Source: Verrucomicrobiales bacterium
Lineage (GTDB): Bacteria; Verrucomicrobiota; Verrucomicrobiae; Limisphaerales; UBA1100
NCBI GenBank assembly: GCA_002721895.1
Contig: PBLV01000011.1
Span: forward strand, 62,001 to 126,000
Length of the DNA: 64,000 bases
Reading direction: 5' to 3'
Part shown: positions 44,205 through 53,658 of the stretch, piece by piece
Numbering within the stretch: position 1 is the stretch's first letter
How the letters are laid out: every line of letters begins with the position of its first letter
The notes under the pieces: model-generated
Told to the model about the DNA's origin: nothing
Seen by the model: only the letters and a program-made list of their open reading frames with translations
Database searches by the model: none
Program-made: the position numbers and the translations under genes

Positions 44205-45776
44205 TTATAGTTTCACCACCCGCACATTGGAGATATCCGGGTCAGCGTTTACCTTGTCCAACAAGGCGTCCGGGGGAACACTGTCCAGATTCAGCACCGT
44301 CAGCGCATTGCCCCCCGCCTCGTCGCGGTTCAAGCTCATGCTGGCGATGTTCACCTTGTGCTCGCCCATCAGTGAACCAATGTATCCGACCATGCCCGGT
44401 TTGTCGCTATTATTCATGATGAACAACACGCCCTCCGGCACAATCTCCACATTGTGCCCCGAGAGCCTGACAATCCGTGGCTGTGTGCCAAAGAATGTTC
44501 CCCCCGCAGACACGCTCTCCCCGTCCGATTCCGCACCCACGTGCATCCATTCTGCATAGTCCGGTCCTTCATGCGCCTTAATCTCCTCAACCATCAATCC
44601 CAGCGAACTGGCCAAGCTCCTAACATTGACCGGGTTGACATCCTGTCCGCCCGCCATTGACAGGAAGCCCATTAAAACGTAGCGCGTGACCGGGTCAGCC
44701 GGCACCTCCGCAGCCTTGCCGCCATAGGTGATCACCAGACGCTCGTTGCGCTTGGGCGCAAGCTGCGCCACCAATCGCCCCAGTTTTTCTCCCAGTTCCA
44801 GATATGGCTTCACCGATTCATAGGTCTTCGCGTCCAAGCTCGGCATGTTCACCGCATTGCGCACCGCCCCGTTCACCAGATAGTCCGTGACGGCCTCTGC
44901 CACCTCCAGCCCCACACTCTCCTGCGCCTCCTTCGTACTCGCGCCCAAGTGGGGCGTCATCACTATTTCCGAGACACCTCGCAGGGGCGAATCTTCCGGC
45001 AACGGTTCCGATTCATAAACATCCAGTGCCGCCCCAGCAACCTTTCCATCGCCAACAGCGGCCACCAAATCCGCCTCGTTAATGATGCCACCCCGGGCAC
45101 AATTCACCAGATATACCCCTTCCTTCATTTTTGCGAACGCCGCCGCGTCCAGCATATTCCGGGTCTCCTCGCTCAAGGGCATGTGGACCGTTATGAAATC
45201 TGCCCGCTCGAAAATTTCATCCAGTTCCAACAATTCCACCTGTTGCGCGCGCGCCTTGCTCAAGGACAGGTACGGATCAAAGGCCAACACACGCATCCCG
45301 AACGCAATTGCCCGACGCGCCACCTGGCTCCCAATTCGCCCCATGCCCAGCACGCCCAGCGTCTTGCCGCTCAGTTCCGTGCCTCCAAATTTTTTGCGGT
45401 CCCACGCTCCGCCCTTCATCGCCATGTGCGCCTGCGGAATCTTGCGCGCCAGTGCCATCAACATGCTGAAGGTCAACTCTGCCGTGGAAATCGTGTTCCC
45501 GCTCGGCGTATTCATCACCACGATACCCCGCTCCGTGGCCGCCTCCACATCCACATTGTCCACTCCGACACCAGCCCGCCCCACCACACGCAACCGTGGC
45601 GCCTTATCCATCACCTCACGCGTCACCCTCGTGGCCGAGCGAACAATGATCGCCTCACCGTCTCGCAGCAGTTCATCGGATAAACCACCCTCAACCGCCA
45701 CCACCTCAAGGCCCTGCTGCGCTTCAAGAAACGCCACGCCCTTGGCGGAAACATTGTCACATACCAAAACCTTCAT
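44205..45776 (-). CDS. serA: D-3-phosphoglycerate dehydrogenase
   Basis: 523 residues from ATG 45776, the long form with an ASB domain and C-terminal ACT domain. The NAD motif is GVLGMGRIGSQVARRA. The substrate-binding and catalytic motifs include VVGRAGVGVDNVDVEAATERGI, VNCARGGIINEADL and VMTPHLGASTKEAQ (catalytic His). The ACT domain ends NALTVLNLDSVP. It catalyses the first step of serine synthesis. It lies between maf and the PPIase gene in a leftward operon. Confidence 0.94.
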   Translation of the reverse strand: MKVLVCDNVSAKGVAFLEAQQGLEVVAVEGGLSDELLRDGEAIIVRSATRVTREVMDKAPRLRVVGRAGVGVDNVDVEAATERGIVVMNTPSGNTISTAELTFSMLMALARKIPQAHMAMKGGAWDRKKFGGTELSGKTLGVLGMGRIGSQVARRAIAFGMRVLAFDPYLSLSKARAQQVELLELDEIFERADFITVHMPLSEETRNMLDAAAFAKMKEGVYLVNCARGGIINEADLVAAVGDGKVAGAALDVYESEPLPEDSPLRGVSEIVMTPHLGASTKEAQESVGLEVAEAVTDYLVNGAVRNAVNMPSLDAKTYESVKPYLELGEKLGRLVAQLAPKRNERLVITYGGKAAEVPADPVTRYVLMGFLSMAGGQDVNPVNVRSLASSLGLMVEEIKAHEGPDYAEWMHVGAESDGESVSAGGTFFGTQPRIVRLSGHNVEIVPEGVLFIMNNSDKPGMVGYIGSLMGEHKVNIASMSLNRDEAGGNALTVLNLDSVPPDALLDKVNADPDISNVRVVKL

Positions 45777-45814
45777 CAAATAGCCGCGCAGTCTAGGGAG
45801 CCACCAAGGCCCGG

Positions 45815-46399
45815 TCAAACCATCTCACGCCCGTGCCAAGTCTCCAGTTCCGCCCGCACCCGCCCCACCGGCAGGCCCACCACGTTGGTAAACGATCCGT
45901 CAATCCACTCCACGATCCATTCCCCATGCTCTTGGATTGCGTACCCTCCCGCCTTGTCCAGCGGATTCACCGCCGCCAAGTATCGGCGAATCTGCCTGTC
46001 ACTTAACGTCCCAAATCGCACCCGCGTCGTCTCGACAAACACCATCCGCTTGGGCGGACGCCATTGGGTAAGACAACACGCCGTTGTCACTTCATGCACC
46101 TGCCCGCTCAACCGTCTCAACATCCGCCGTGCACCCGCCATGGAACCCGGCTTGCCGAACGCTTCTGCCCCAAGATGGACCAAAGTATCCGCCCCCAACA
46201 CCAGTCGCTCCGGGTGTCGCATTGCCACCACCTGTGCCTTGCGGAACGCATTCGCGCGGCACAATTCCACCGGCGTCATATGCCCGCCCGACAATTCCTC
46301 AACATCCTCCGTCACCACCTTGAACCGTACCCCCAGCTCCTCCAACAACTCCCGTCTCCGTGGTGACCCCGAAGCCAGAATGAGCGATGGCCATTTCAA
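45815..46399 (-). CDS. maf: Maf family nucleotide pyrophosphatase
   Basis: 194 residues. The N-terminal LILASGSPRRRELLEELG is the Maf hallmark, followed by LVLGADTLVHLG and YAIQEHGEWIVEWIDGSFTNVVGLP. Maf proteins hydrolyse dTTP, UTP or modified nucleotides to monophosphates and are linked to septum control. The start is a TTG that overlaps the stop of the preceding gene (TTGA). Confidence 0.92.
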   Translation of the reverse strand: MKWPSLILASGSPRRRELLEELGVRFKVVTEDVEELSGGHMTPVELCRANAFRKAQVVAMRHPERLVLGADTLVHLGAEAFGKPGSMAGARRMLRRLSGQVHEVTTACCLTQWRPPKRMVFVETTRVRFGTLSDRQIRRYLAAVNPLDKAGGYAIQEHGEWIVEWIDGSFTNVVGLPVGRVRAELETWHGREMV

Positions 46400-46953
46400 C
46401 CCGCCACCTCCCCTTCCACTGCCTCTCGAAATAACGACAGCTTGTCCGCGAAGGCCGCCTCGCCCAAAACAGGCTCAGTCGCCTGCGGCAAATCACACCC
46501 CAACTCCACCCACGACTTGCACCCACCATATGCATCCGCCAGCGACAATTCCACCGGCTCCGGTAGCCGCGACACCCGCACTGCCATCGCGTAAATCCCC
46601 TCATCCCGTCCCCAGTCAAACCGATTGGCAATCACCTCATCGCGCCAAATGTGCTGCCCGCGCAGTCGTTCCGCGATCTCAAGCACCTCCAGCCTTCGCG
46701 CCGCCACCACTTCCGCACGAAACTCAATCCGCACCAGCCCCTTCGAAGGCCACGAAATATGATCAAAACCCACCTTGGCCGATTCCACCACTCCCTCGCG
46801 CTGCTGGTGAAACTCAGTTGGAAACAACCAGAAATTCTCATGCTCAACCCGAAACCCATCTCGCCCTTCGGAAATCCCCCCCTTGCGCAAAATCACAATC
46901 TGCTCCCCACGCCCCAACGCATCAACCACAACCCCCCATTCTTTAAAAGCCAT
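46396..46953 (-). CDS. DUF1802 family protein
   Basis: 185 residues from ATG 46953. [26 protein letters not shown] and [18 protein letters not shown] match the conserved N-terminal block of DUF1802 proteins of cyanobacteria and Planctomycetes-Verrucomicrobia. The family function is unknown. It overlaps maf by four bases and is the first gene of the operon with serA and the PPIase. Confidence 0.75.
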   Translation of the reverse strand: MAFKEWGVVVDALGRGEQIVILRKGGISEGRDGFRVEHENFWLFPTEFHQQREGVVESAKVGFDHISWPSKGLVRIEFRAEVVAARRLEVLEIAERLRGQHIWRDEVIANRFDWGRDEGIYAMAVRVSRLPEPVELSLADAYGGCKSWVELGCDLPQATEPVLGEAAFADKLSLFREAVEGEVAG

Positions 46954-47045
46954 CCGCACCTCCTCAGCCTAGCCATCCCGGCCACAAAAGTCGAGCCGGG
47001 CGGGCTTGCCTTAGCCCTTCGTTTTACCTAACGTCCAGCCAGCTT

Positions 47046-48596
47046 ATGAACCCAACGGTACGCCTCCAGTTGTCCATCATGATGTTCCTACAGTTCTTCA
47101 TTTGGGGAGCATGGTACGTCACCGCACCAAACTATCTCGGCACCATCGGCTTCACTGGGGGCGATTTTGGATGGACCTATTCGGTGGGGCCTATTGCCGG
47201 CATGATTACGCCGTTTTTCGTGGGCATGGTGGCCGACCGGTTTTTCTCCGCACAGCGTATCCTCGGAGTCATGCATTTGACTGGCGCGGGCCTGATGTTA
47301 CTGGCCACCACCTACATGACTGCTGACAACCCCGCGCCCTCCACCATCAACTGGATCTTCTTCGGCTACATGCTCACCTATTTTCCAACGCTTGCGCTGA
47401 CCAATACGCTGGCGATGAAAAACATGTCCGATCCCGAGAAGGAGTTCCCCGGCATCCGCCTGCTGGGCACTCTCGGCTGGATCGTTGCTGGTCTGGCACT
47501 CACATGGCTGGACATTGAGAAGGGCATCAACATGTTCTATCTCTCCGCAGGGTCGGCAGCCCTGCTGGGTTTCTACAGCTTTTTCCTGCCCGACACCCCG
47601 CCCGTGCGCGAAGGCAAGATCACTGCTCGCCAAATCCTCGGGCTTGACGCACTTGTTCTTTTAAAAAACCGCTCTTACCTCGTGTTCCTCGTCGCCTCCA
47701 CGCTTATCTGCATCCCGCTGGCGTTTTATTACCAAATTACCAGCCGCATTGTGGAGATGAGCAACCTCCCCATCGGCCAAACCATGGGTTATGGACAATG
47801 GGCGGAGGTTATATTCATGTTTGTCATGCCCTTCTTCTTCAGGCGACTGGGTGTAAAGTGGATGCTGGCGGTGGGCATGCTCGCGTGGGTTGCGCGTTAC
47901 GTGCTCTTCTCCATCGGCGCGCCGGACGAAATCCGCTGGATGATCATCGGCGGCATTCTGTTGCACGGCATCTGCTACGATTTCTTCTTTGTCACCGGCC
48001 AAATCTACACTGATCAAGCCGCCGACAAGCCCATCCGTGCGCAGGCGCAAGGTCTGCTGGTGTTTTTTACGCTGGGGCTGGGCATGATGATCGGCGCTCA
48101 GGTAGCCGGAAAAATTGAGACCCAACACACACCGGACAACAATAAACTGGAGGCCATCTCCAAGGATCCGACCCAAAAGGAACGCCTCACTGCTGCCTTG
48201 GGAGAAGGCAACGCCACGGAGACCGTTAAACACTGGGGCGAACTGGCGGACATCAACCGCAACCTAGAAACCGTTAATGCCGAGCACGCTCTCCTGAAAT
48301 CCATCACCGACCGTGATTTGGCAATCAAGGGACTGACCCTTGCCGAGGGCAATTGGACCAACTTGAACAGCGAAGTAGCAAAGCTGAGAGCTGGACTGGA
48401 TTCACAGATCAAAACAATCGAAGTCCAGCAGAAGGAATTGGGCGAACAAAAGAAAGCCCGGCGAACAGCGGAACTCAGGGCCGTGGAGTGGAAGCCACTC
48501 TGGACCAAGCCTGCGATCTTCGCTGGTTTTATCCTGCTGCTTTTCCTGTTGCTCTTCCGCGACAACAAAAAACGCGGAAATTCAGGTACTGATTAG
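47046..48596 (+). CDS. NupG-like MFS transporter with a long hydrophilic insertion before the last helix
   Basis: 516 residues. The first helices ([30 protein letters not shown]) and loops resemble the nucleoside:H+ symporter (NupG/XapB) branch of the major facilitator superfamily, with about twelve membrane helices. After helix 11 (about 355) there is a charged, partly coiled-coil segment of about 120 residues, and then the final helix ([16 protein letters not shown]). NupG itself has no such insertion. It is probably an inner-membrane uptake carrier for a nucleoside or other small molecule; the insertion would form a large extra-membrane domain. Confidence 0.83.
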   Translation: MNPTVRLQLSIMMFLQFFIWGAWYVTAPNYLGTIGFTGGDFGWTYSVGPIAGMITPFFVGMVADRFFSAQRILGVMHLTGAGLMLLATTYMTADNPAPSTINWIFFGYMLTYFPTLALTNTLAMKNMSDPEKEFPGIRLLGTLGWIVAGLALTWLDIEKGINMFYLSAGSAALLGFYSFFLPDTPPVREGKITARQILGLDALVLLKNRSYLVFLVASTLICIPLAFYYQITSRIVEMSNLPIGQTMGYGQWAEVIFMFVMPFFFRRLGVKWMLAVGMLAWVARYVLFSIGAPDEIRWMIIGGILLHGICYDFFFVTGQIYTDQAADKPIRAQAQGLLVFFTLGLGMMIGAQVAGKIETQHTPDNNKLEAISKDPTQKERLTAALGEGNATETVKHWGELADINRNLETVNAEHALLKSITDRDLAIKGLTLAEGNWTNLNSEVAKLRAGLDSQIKTIEVQQKELGEQKKARRTAELRAVEWKPLWTKPAIFAGFILLLFLLLFRDNKKRGNSGTD

Positions 48597-48614
48597 GCCG
48601 CAAAAAAAAATCGC

Positions 48615-48642
48615 TTGCCGGGCGTGCCGCCTTGCGTATTCT
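48615..48642 (+). promoter_or_regulatory. Candidate sigma-70-type promoter of the initiator tRNA gene
   Basis: TTGCCG (48615-48620) and TATTCT (48637-48642) are separated by 16 bp. The -10 box ends five bases before the tRNA 5' end at 48648, as expected when transcription starts close to the mature end. Inferred by eye only. Confidence 0.42.
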
Positions 48643-48647
48643 TCCCG

Positions 48648-48721
<74 letters not shown>

Positions 48722-48724
<3 letters not shown>

Positions 48725-48755
48725 AAAGCCGCCAGCAAATGCTGGCGGCTTTTGG
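48722..48755. terminator. Bidirectional rho-independent terminator
   Basis: A 15-bp perfect stem CCAAAAGCCGCCAGC/GCTGGCGGCTTTTGG surrounds an AAAT loop and abuts the tRNA CCA end. The A and T runs on each side let it serve the tRNA rightward and the peroxiredoxin gene leftward. Confidence 0.9.
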
Positions 48756-48793
48756 TTGTAGGAAGTGTCCATTCACCATTCGCTACTCACAAC

Positions 48794-49276
48794 TCACTCA
48801 CTCCTTATAGCTTCCAACACTTCTGCCGCATGCTCAGCCGGCTTTACCTTAGGCCAGATTTTCTGGATTTTCCCCTTGGGGTTGATGAGAAATGAGATGC
48901 GAAAAATGCCGTCGTATTCCCGGCCCAGAAATTTTTTCCGACCCCACGCGCCGTAGGCTTTGCAGATTTCCCTGTCCTCATCCGCCAGCAAGGCGAATGG
49001 CAGCCCATACTTGGCGACGAACTTATCATGTTTCGCCACCCCGTCGCAGCTCACCCCAAGTACAACTGCATTGGCCTCTTCAAATTGAGCGTGTTCATCA
49101 CGGAACGCGCAGGCTTCCTTCGTTCAGCCAGGCGTGTCGTCCTTGGGATAAAAAAACAGGACCACATGCCGGCCCTGGAAATCCTTCAACGCCACCTGGC
49201 CACCGCCATTTGTAACAGCCGTGAACGCCGGTGCATCGTCCCCTTCCTTCAATTCCAAATCGGGTGCAGTTGCCAT
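48794..49276 (-). CDS. Selenocysteine-containing peroxiredoxin (Bcp/PrxQ type)
   Basis: 160 residues in one frame from ATG 49276 if the TGA at 49126-49124 is read as Sec51. The N-terminus is MATAPDLELKEGDDAPAF, then [25 protein letters not shown]. In Bcp/PrxQ enzymes this position is the peroxidatic Cys (TPGCTKEAC), and the resolving Cys56 five residues on is kept. The downstream part (HDKFVAKYGLPFALLADEDRE, AYGAWGRKKFLGREYDGI, WPKVKPAEHAAEVL) is normal Bcp. It would reduce H2O2 and organic peroxides with thioredoxin. It is the last gene of the panE-gltX-pgsA run. A plain gene caller would start at 49054 and lose the active site. Confidence 0.93.
49100..49123 (-). promoter_or_regulatory. Possible SECIS hairpin of the peroxiredoxin gene
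   Basis: Immediately after the UGA, ACG pairs with CGT and GAAGC with GCGTTC (one bulge on each strand) around a CUGC loop at 49112-49109. The hairpin is weaker and closer to the UGA than the textbook element, so it is suggestive only. Confidence 0.35.
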
Positions 49277-49313
49277 CGGCGCAGATCATGCCCGCCAAGT
49301 CGCCGGTCGACAA

Positions 49314-49907
49314 TCAGTTTTCATCGTCCAGTTCCGGGTGCGCCGCCGGGTGCTCGGCAAATTGGCGGATGCCGTCAAATACGTACATTACTCCTGTGAC
49401 CGCCGTCGTCACGCTCGCGCCCAGCGCCAGCCAAAATGTCATCACCGACGGCATCTTTAACAGCACCCAGGAGATACAGACCATTTGCAGGACGGAGGAG
49501 ATTTTGCTGAGAATGTGCGGCTGCACTTTTAAATCTCCCGTCGCCAAATAAACCAACGTGCTGCCGGACACGACAATCAAATCCCGCCCCAAAACCGCGC
49601 CCACAAACCACAACGGCAAGGGCTCCCCGAAAGGCGAATTTTCGAACTTGATGCTCAGCAGGATCAATCCTGAGATGAGCAGCAACTTGTCGGCCAGTGG
49701 ATCGAGATAGGTGCCCAATTTGGTTTGCTGATTGCGGTGGCGCGCCAACCAGCCATCCACCCCGTCGCTGATCGCCGCCACGAGAAAGGCCCCCACCGCC
49801 AGATACCTGTGCATCTCATCTCCCGTTCGGAGATAATACATCAACTCCACAACGAAAAACGGCACCAGCATGATGCGCGCGATCGTAACTTTGTTTGCCG
49901 TGGTCAT
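49314..49907 (-). CDS. pgsA: CDP-diacylglycerol-glycerol-3-phosphate 3-phosphatidyltransferase
   Basis: 197 residues. ANKVTIARIMLVPFFV at the N-terminus and the CDP-alcohol phosphotransferase signature SDGVDGWLARHRNQQTKLGTYLDPLADK (DG-x2-AR-x8-G-x3-D-x3-D) identify the family. Several membrane helices follow. It makes phosphatidylglycerophosphate at the inner membrane. It overlaps the gltX stop by four bases, and the peroxiredoxin gene follows 37 bases on. Confidence 0.92.
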   Translation of the reverse strand: MTTANKVTIARIMLVPFFVVELMYYLRTGDEMHRYLAVGAFLVAAISDGVDGWLARHRNQQTKLGTYLDPLADKLLLISGLILLSIKFENSPFGEPLPLWFVGAVLGRDLIVVSGSTLVYLATGDLKVQPHILSKISSVLQMVCISWVLLKMPSVMTFWLALGASVTTAVTGVMYVFDGIRQFAEHPAAHPELDDEN

Positions 49908-51232
49908 GCCTTGCCCAGCGCACGGTCAAACCGCGCCAAAACTTCCCCACGCCCTAGCACACTCATCAGATGATACAAGCTTGGCCCCACCTTTTGTCCC
50001 GTACAGGCAAACCGCGCCGGCTGCACCAGCACCCGCACCTTGACCTCCAGCCGTTCCGCCACGTTTTTAAGACACTCCTCGAGTGATTCCCCATCAAAGT
50101 TTTTTACCGCCACATAGGCATCCCGAAGCTCCGCCAAGGCCGCGCGATTTTCCGGTGTCATGGCCTTTTCTTCAAACGCCGTGTCCACCGGGTAATCCTC
50201 CTCGAAATAGAATGCGCTGAACGCATGCAAATCTCCGAGCTGCTTCACCTTTTCCTGACAGGTTGCCAGCGCGGCGTTCACGTAATCCACGTCCTTTCCC
50301 GCCAACGCCACCCCCGCCTTCTCTGCCAAGGCGCGGTAGCGCTCCATCGGCAACTCCCGCAGATGCTCGTAGTTCATCCACAACATCTTCTCGGCGTCAA
50401 ACCGCGCATTGGCCCGGTTGATTTGCGGTAGATCAAACCGCTCGACAATCTCCGCCACCGTCATCACCTCCGAGTCATCCTTCGGCGACCACCCCAGCAG
50501 ACTGAGATAATTCACTACCGCCTCCGGCACAAAGCCCGCCTGCTGCCATGTCTCCAGCGATGCCCCTTCATCCCGCTTGCTCATCTTGCTCCCATTCGGA
50601 TTCAGAATCAAAGGGATGTGGGCAAACCTTGGCGGCTCAACGTCAAATGCTCGAAAAAGCGCCATGTGCTTTGCCGTGTTTGACAAATGGTCTTCACCAC
50701 GGATCACGTGCGTAATACCCATCTCAATGTCATCCACCACATTCACCAAGTGAAAAACCGGCTTGCCATCAGAGCGCACGATTACGAAGTCAGGCTGTTC
50801 CTGCTCGCGATCCGTCAGCTCACGCATCACCTCCCCGCAAATCAAGTCGGAAATCAGCGATGTCTCCCGCGGCATGCGAAACCGAACCGCCCCCTCATCC
50901 TCGTACGCCAGCCCTTTCTCCCTCAACTCCGCCACGCGCCGGGCATAAATTCCCGAACGCTGCGACTGGAAAAAATCCCCATCCGGCACACTGCCCACCG
51001 GCCCTTCATCCCAATTCAGCCCCAGCCACTGGAGTCCGTTGATCAAGGCCTCGATGGCTTCGGGCGTGTTGCGCTGGGCATCCGTATCCTCTATGCGCAG
51101 GACAAACCGTCCGCCCGTGTGCCGCGCGTACAGCCAGTTAAACAACGCTGTGCGCGCCCCGCCAATGTGCAAATAGCCCGTCGGACTGGGGGCAAACCGA
51201 ACACAAACGTCGCTTGATTTAATGTCTGCCAT
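49904..51232 (-). CDS. gltX: Glutamyl-tRNA synthetase
   Basis: 442 residues from ATG 51232. The class I HIGH-type motif is VRFAPSPTGYLHIGGARTALFNWL, and the KMSKS loop is NGSKMSKRDEG. FALRIEDTD-like RFVLRIEDTDAQRNT and FVIVRSDGKPVFHLVNVVDD also fit GluRS. It is slightly short, with a compact anticodon-binding domain. A separate gluQ lies at 53659, so this is the genuine protein-synthesis enzyme. It lies 62 bases after panE. Confidence 0.94.
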   Translation of the reverse strand: MADIKSSDVCVRFAPSPTGYLHIGGARTALFNWLYARHTGGRFVLRIEDTDAQRNTPEAIEALINGLQWLGLNWDEGPVGSVPDGDFFQSQRSGIYARRVAELREKGLAYEDEGAVRFRMPRETSLISDLICGEVMRELTDREQEQPDFVIVRSDGKPVFHLVNVVDDIEMGITHVIRGEDHLSNTAKHMALFRAFDVEPPRFAHIPLILNPNGSKMSKRDEGASLETWQQAGFVPEAVVNYLSLLGWSPKDDSEVMTVAEIVERFDLPQINRANARFDAEKMLWMNYEHLRELPMERYRALAEKAGVALAGKDVDYVNAALATCQEKVKQLGDLHAFSAFYFEEDYPVDTAFEEKAMTPENRAALAELRDAYVAVKNFDGESLEECLKNVAERLEVKVRVLVQPARFACTGQKVGPSLYHLMSVLGRGEVLARFDRALGKA

Positions 51233-51294
51233 GTCGCGGCAGACAATGGCCAATTGACGCCCTCTCGCCAAGACCACAATCCCGGTCAACTCAA

Positions 51295-52254
51295 TCAATG
51301 GTCCAGTTTTTTAAGGACCGCGCAGAGAGCTTCAAGCCGGGGAATCTGCACAGGGGTTTCCCTTGCCTGCCGAAGCGGCTCAAGAAACATGCTCTCCAAC
51401 TCCAAAGACTGGCCACGCTGAAAATCTATCAGGGTCGATGCCCGGTATTCCCCCATCGCCCGCGTGTTGGCGACCATTTTATCCGGCAACCCCAAATCCA
51501 GGGCCAAACCCTTCGCATTGGCCACCGCGATGATCTCTTCCATCATTCCCCGCACCCACCCTTCCCAACACGAATCTCCCAAGAGGACATCTGTTGGCAA
51601 TGCGTCCCCTATTGAGCCCGGCCAAGCCGTCGCGCCACTCTCCAGCGCCGCCAATCCCGCCGCGCCAGCAACCCCCAAGCCATTAAATGGAACGTTCCAG
51701 ACCAGCTTTTCCCACAACGCCCGTTCCAAGTCATCCACCACCTCGCAGTCAATGCCAGCCTCCTTGAACAAGGCAGCGACACCCCGTATCTGCTCGCCGG
51801 CCTTTTTGCCAAGTTGCCCCATCACCACCCGACCAAACGCAATGTGGCACACCACTCCCGGTGTCGTCCGGTTCAGACAGACAAAGCACAGACCGCCCAA
51901 CACTCGTTCCGGCCCAAACAACGCCCCCAGCCGCTCACAGTTGCCCAAGCCGTTTTGCAGGCACAAAATCAACGTGTCCCGCCCCAACAACGGCCTGATC
52001 AACTTATCGTAGCGGTTATTCGCCGTGGTCTTCAGCCCGACCAGAACCAAGTCGCACTCTCCAATACTCGAAGGCAACTCATGGGCGCGTGGAAACAAGA
52101 CCGTGTTCCCATCCGGCGACTCAATCCGCAGTCCGCCATCGCGAATTGTCTCGAAGTCGCTTCGCAACAACAGGTGGACATCGTACCCTGCTTGGCAAAG
52201 GCGTCCGCCATAGAAACAACCCAGTGCGCCGCTGCCCACTACACCGATCTTCAT
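51295..52254 (-). CDS. panE: 2-dehydropantoate 2-reductase (ApbA/PanE family)
   Basis: 319 residues. The NADP-binding motif GVVGSGALGCFYGGRLCQAGYDVHLLLR opens the protein. KTTANNRYDKLIRPLLG and LCLQNGLGNCERL follow, and the C-terminal domain has WEKLVWNVPFNGLGV with the catalytic Lys and STLIDFQRGQSLELES. It reduces ketopantoate for pantothenate synthesis, or a related 2-keto acid. The family contains several paralogues, so the substrate is likely but not certain. Confidence 0.87.
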   Translation of the reverse strand: MKIGVVGSGALGCFYGGRLCQAGYDVHLLLRSDFETIRDGGLRIESPDGNTVLFPRAHELPSSIGECDLVLVGLKTTANNRYDKLIRPLLGRDTLILCLQNGLGNCERLGALFGPERVLGGLCFVCLNRTTPGVVCHIAFGRVVMGQLGKKAGEQIRGVAALFKEAGIDCEVVDDLERALWEKLVWNVPFNGLGVAGAAGLAALESGATAWPGSIGDALPTDVLLGDSCWEGWVRGMMEEIIAVANAKGLALDLGLPDKMVANTRAMGEYRASTLIDFQRGQSLELESMFLEPLRQARETPVQIPRLEALCAVLKKLDH

Positions 52255-52282
52255 GCGCTGATCCTAAGCAAAGTCCGAGGAC

Positions 52283-52310
52283 AAAAAAAGGCGCCCCGCG
52301 CGGGACGCCT
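52283..52310 (-). terminator. Rho-independent terminator of the HU gene
   Basis: Read leftward, AGGCGTCCCG and GGGGCGCCT pair around a short loop, followed by seven T. It lies 18 bases after the HU stop codon. Confidence 0.9.
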
Positions 52311-52328
52311 AGGTGAAATTCCTTGGCC

Positions 52329-52616
52329 TTAGCCGAGAATCTCTTCCTTTGCCGCCTTGAGGAAGGTGAACTTCAACTTGGTCTTCGCCGGCACATCAAT
52401 TTCCTCTCCAGCCTTCGGGCCAAAGCGCATGATCATCTTGCGGGCCGCTGTCTGCCGCACGGACACCTTGCCGATGCCGGGAATAGTGAAGCCATCCTTA
52501 GCGTTGCTGTACGCCAAGCTCGCCAGCGTCTCGATCGCCGCCTTGGCTTGCGCCTTCGAGATGCCCGCGCCTTCCGCGACTTCGTTAGTGATTTGTGTCT
52601 TTGTCAGTTTTGCCAT
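52329..52616 (-). CDS. HU family DNA-binding protein
   Basis: 95 residues. MAKLTKTQITNEVAEGAGISKAQAKAAIETL is the helical dimerisation part, and GFTIPGIGKVSVRQTAARKMIMRFGPKAGEEIDVPAKTKLKF is the beta-arm, here with GPKAGEEI where HU usually has NPQTGEEI. It compacts and bends DNA in the nucleoid. It is a single-gene transcript with its own terminator and a divergent neighbour. Confidence 0.93.
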   Translation of the reverse strand: MAKLTKTQITNEVAEGAGISKAQAKAAIETLASLAYSNAKDGFTIPGIGKVSVRQTAARKMIMRFGPKAGEEIDVPAKTKLKFTFLKAAKEEILG

Positions 52617-52705
52617 TTTTTCTAGTTGGTTTGCGATTAATTCGTGTCTCGCGACTGCGCGTTATTAACCGCGCCGAACACTACCCGCGCAAGGCAAATC
52701 ACTGT

Positions 52706-52731
52706 ATTGTGAATAAGAAGAAATTCACAAT
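52706..52731. promoter_or_regulatory. Inverted repeat in the HU-aguB divergent region
   Basis: ATTGTGAAT and ATTCACAAT form a perfect 9-bp dyad with an 8-bp AAGAAGAA spacer. It lies 90 bp upstream of HU and 53 bp upstream of the chosen aguB start. Half-sites one turn apart suit a dimeric regulator; it resembles a CRP/FNR-type dyad only loosely. Confidence 0.45.
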
Positions 52732-52783
52732 CATCGCACACCACAGGCTTGACACCTCTCCACCAACACACCATCACGGCCTC

Positions 52784-53653
52784 GTGACACTCGCCCTTCT
52801 CCAGCGCCGCGCCTCCTCCAATCCCGCGGAGAACCTACAAAATACACTCGCCGCTACCATCGATGCCGCCCGCGGTGGCGCCCAAGTCATCTGCACCCAG
52901 GAGCTCTTCGCCACTCAATACTTTTGCCAGGAAGAAAATTACGACCACTTCCAACATGCCGAACCCATCCCCGGTCCCGCCACTGAGGCATTCCAGAAAA
53001 TTGCCAGCGAGCATCAAGTTGTCATCATCACCTCCGTCTTCGAGCAACGCGCCCCCGGCCTTTTCCACAACAGCGCCGCCATCATTGACGCCACCGGCGA
53101 ACTCCTCGGTATCTACCGCAAGATGCACATTCCCGACGATCCGCTTTATCACGAAAAATTCTACTTCACACCCGGTGACCTTGGCTTTCGCGCCTGGCAA
53201 ACCCGGTTCGGTCGCATTGGCGTACTCATCTGCTGGGACCAATGGTATCCCGAGGCTGCCCGGCTCACCGCATTGGCCGGCGCCGACCTGATTCTCATTC
53301 CCACCGCCATCGGCTGGCATCCAAGCGAAAAAGCCACTGAAGGTGAAGCCCAACACAACTCTTGGCAAACCATCCAGCGTAGCCACGCAATTGCCAACGG
53401 CTGCTTCGTAGCTGCCGCCAACCGTACCGGCCACGAAACGCCCCTCGGTGGTGATGGCTTGGAGTTCTGGGGCCAAAGTTTCATCGTCGCCCCCTCCGGG
53501 AAGATCATCGCCCAAGCCGGTATCCACACCGAGGAAATCCTCACTGCCACCCTAGATCTCACTCAAATCGGCCATACCCGCACCCACTGGCCATTCCTGC
53601 GCGACCGCCGCATAGACGCCTACGACGGCCTTACCCAGCGATTTCTCGACTAA
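52784..53653 (+). CDS. aguB: N-carbamoylputrescine amidase (nitrilase superfamily)
   Basis: 289 residues from GTG 52784, giving MTLALLQ as the first strand; upstream in-frame sequence is not family-like. The catalytic triad is Glu (CTQELFATQYFC), Lys (YRKMHIPDDPLYHEKFYFTPGD) and Cys (GVLICWDQWYPEAAR). NRTGHE and GLEFWGQSFIVAPSG are typical of this subgroup. It converts N-carbamoylputrescine to putrescine, CO2 and ammonia. No agmatine deiminase gene is in the window. gluQ follows five bases later. Confidence 0.9.
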   Translation: MTLALLQRRASSNPAENLQNTLAATIDAARGGAQVICTQELFATQYFCQEENYDHFQHAEPIPGPATEAFQKIASEHQVVIITSVFEQRAPGLFHNSAAIIDATGELLGIYRKMHIPDDPLYHEKFYFTPGDLGFRAWQTRFGRIGVLICWDQWYPEAARLTALAGADLILIPTAIGWHPSEKATEGEAQHNSWQTIQRSHAIANGCFVAAANRTGHETPLGGDGLEFWGQSFIVAPSGKIIAQAGIHTEEILTATLDLTQIGHTRTHWPFLRDRRIDAYDGLTQRFLD

Positions 53654-53658
53654 GTCCC

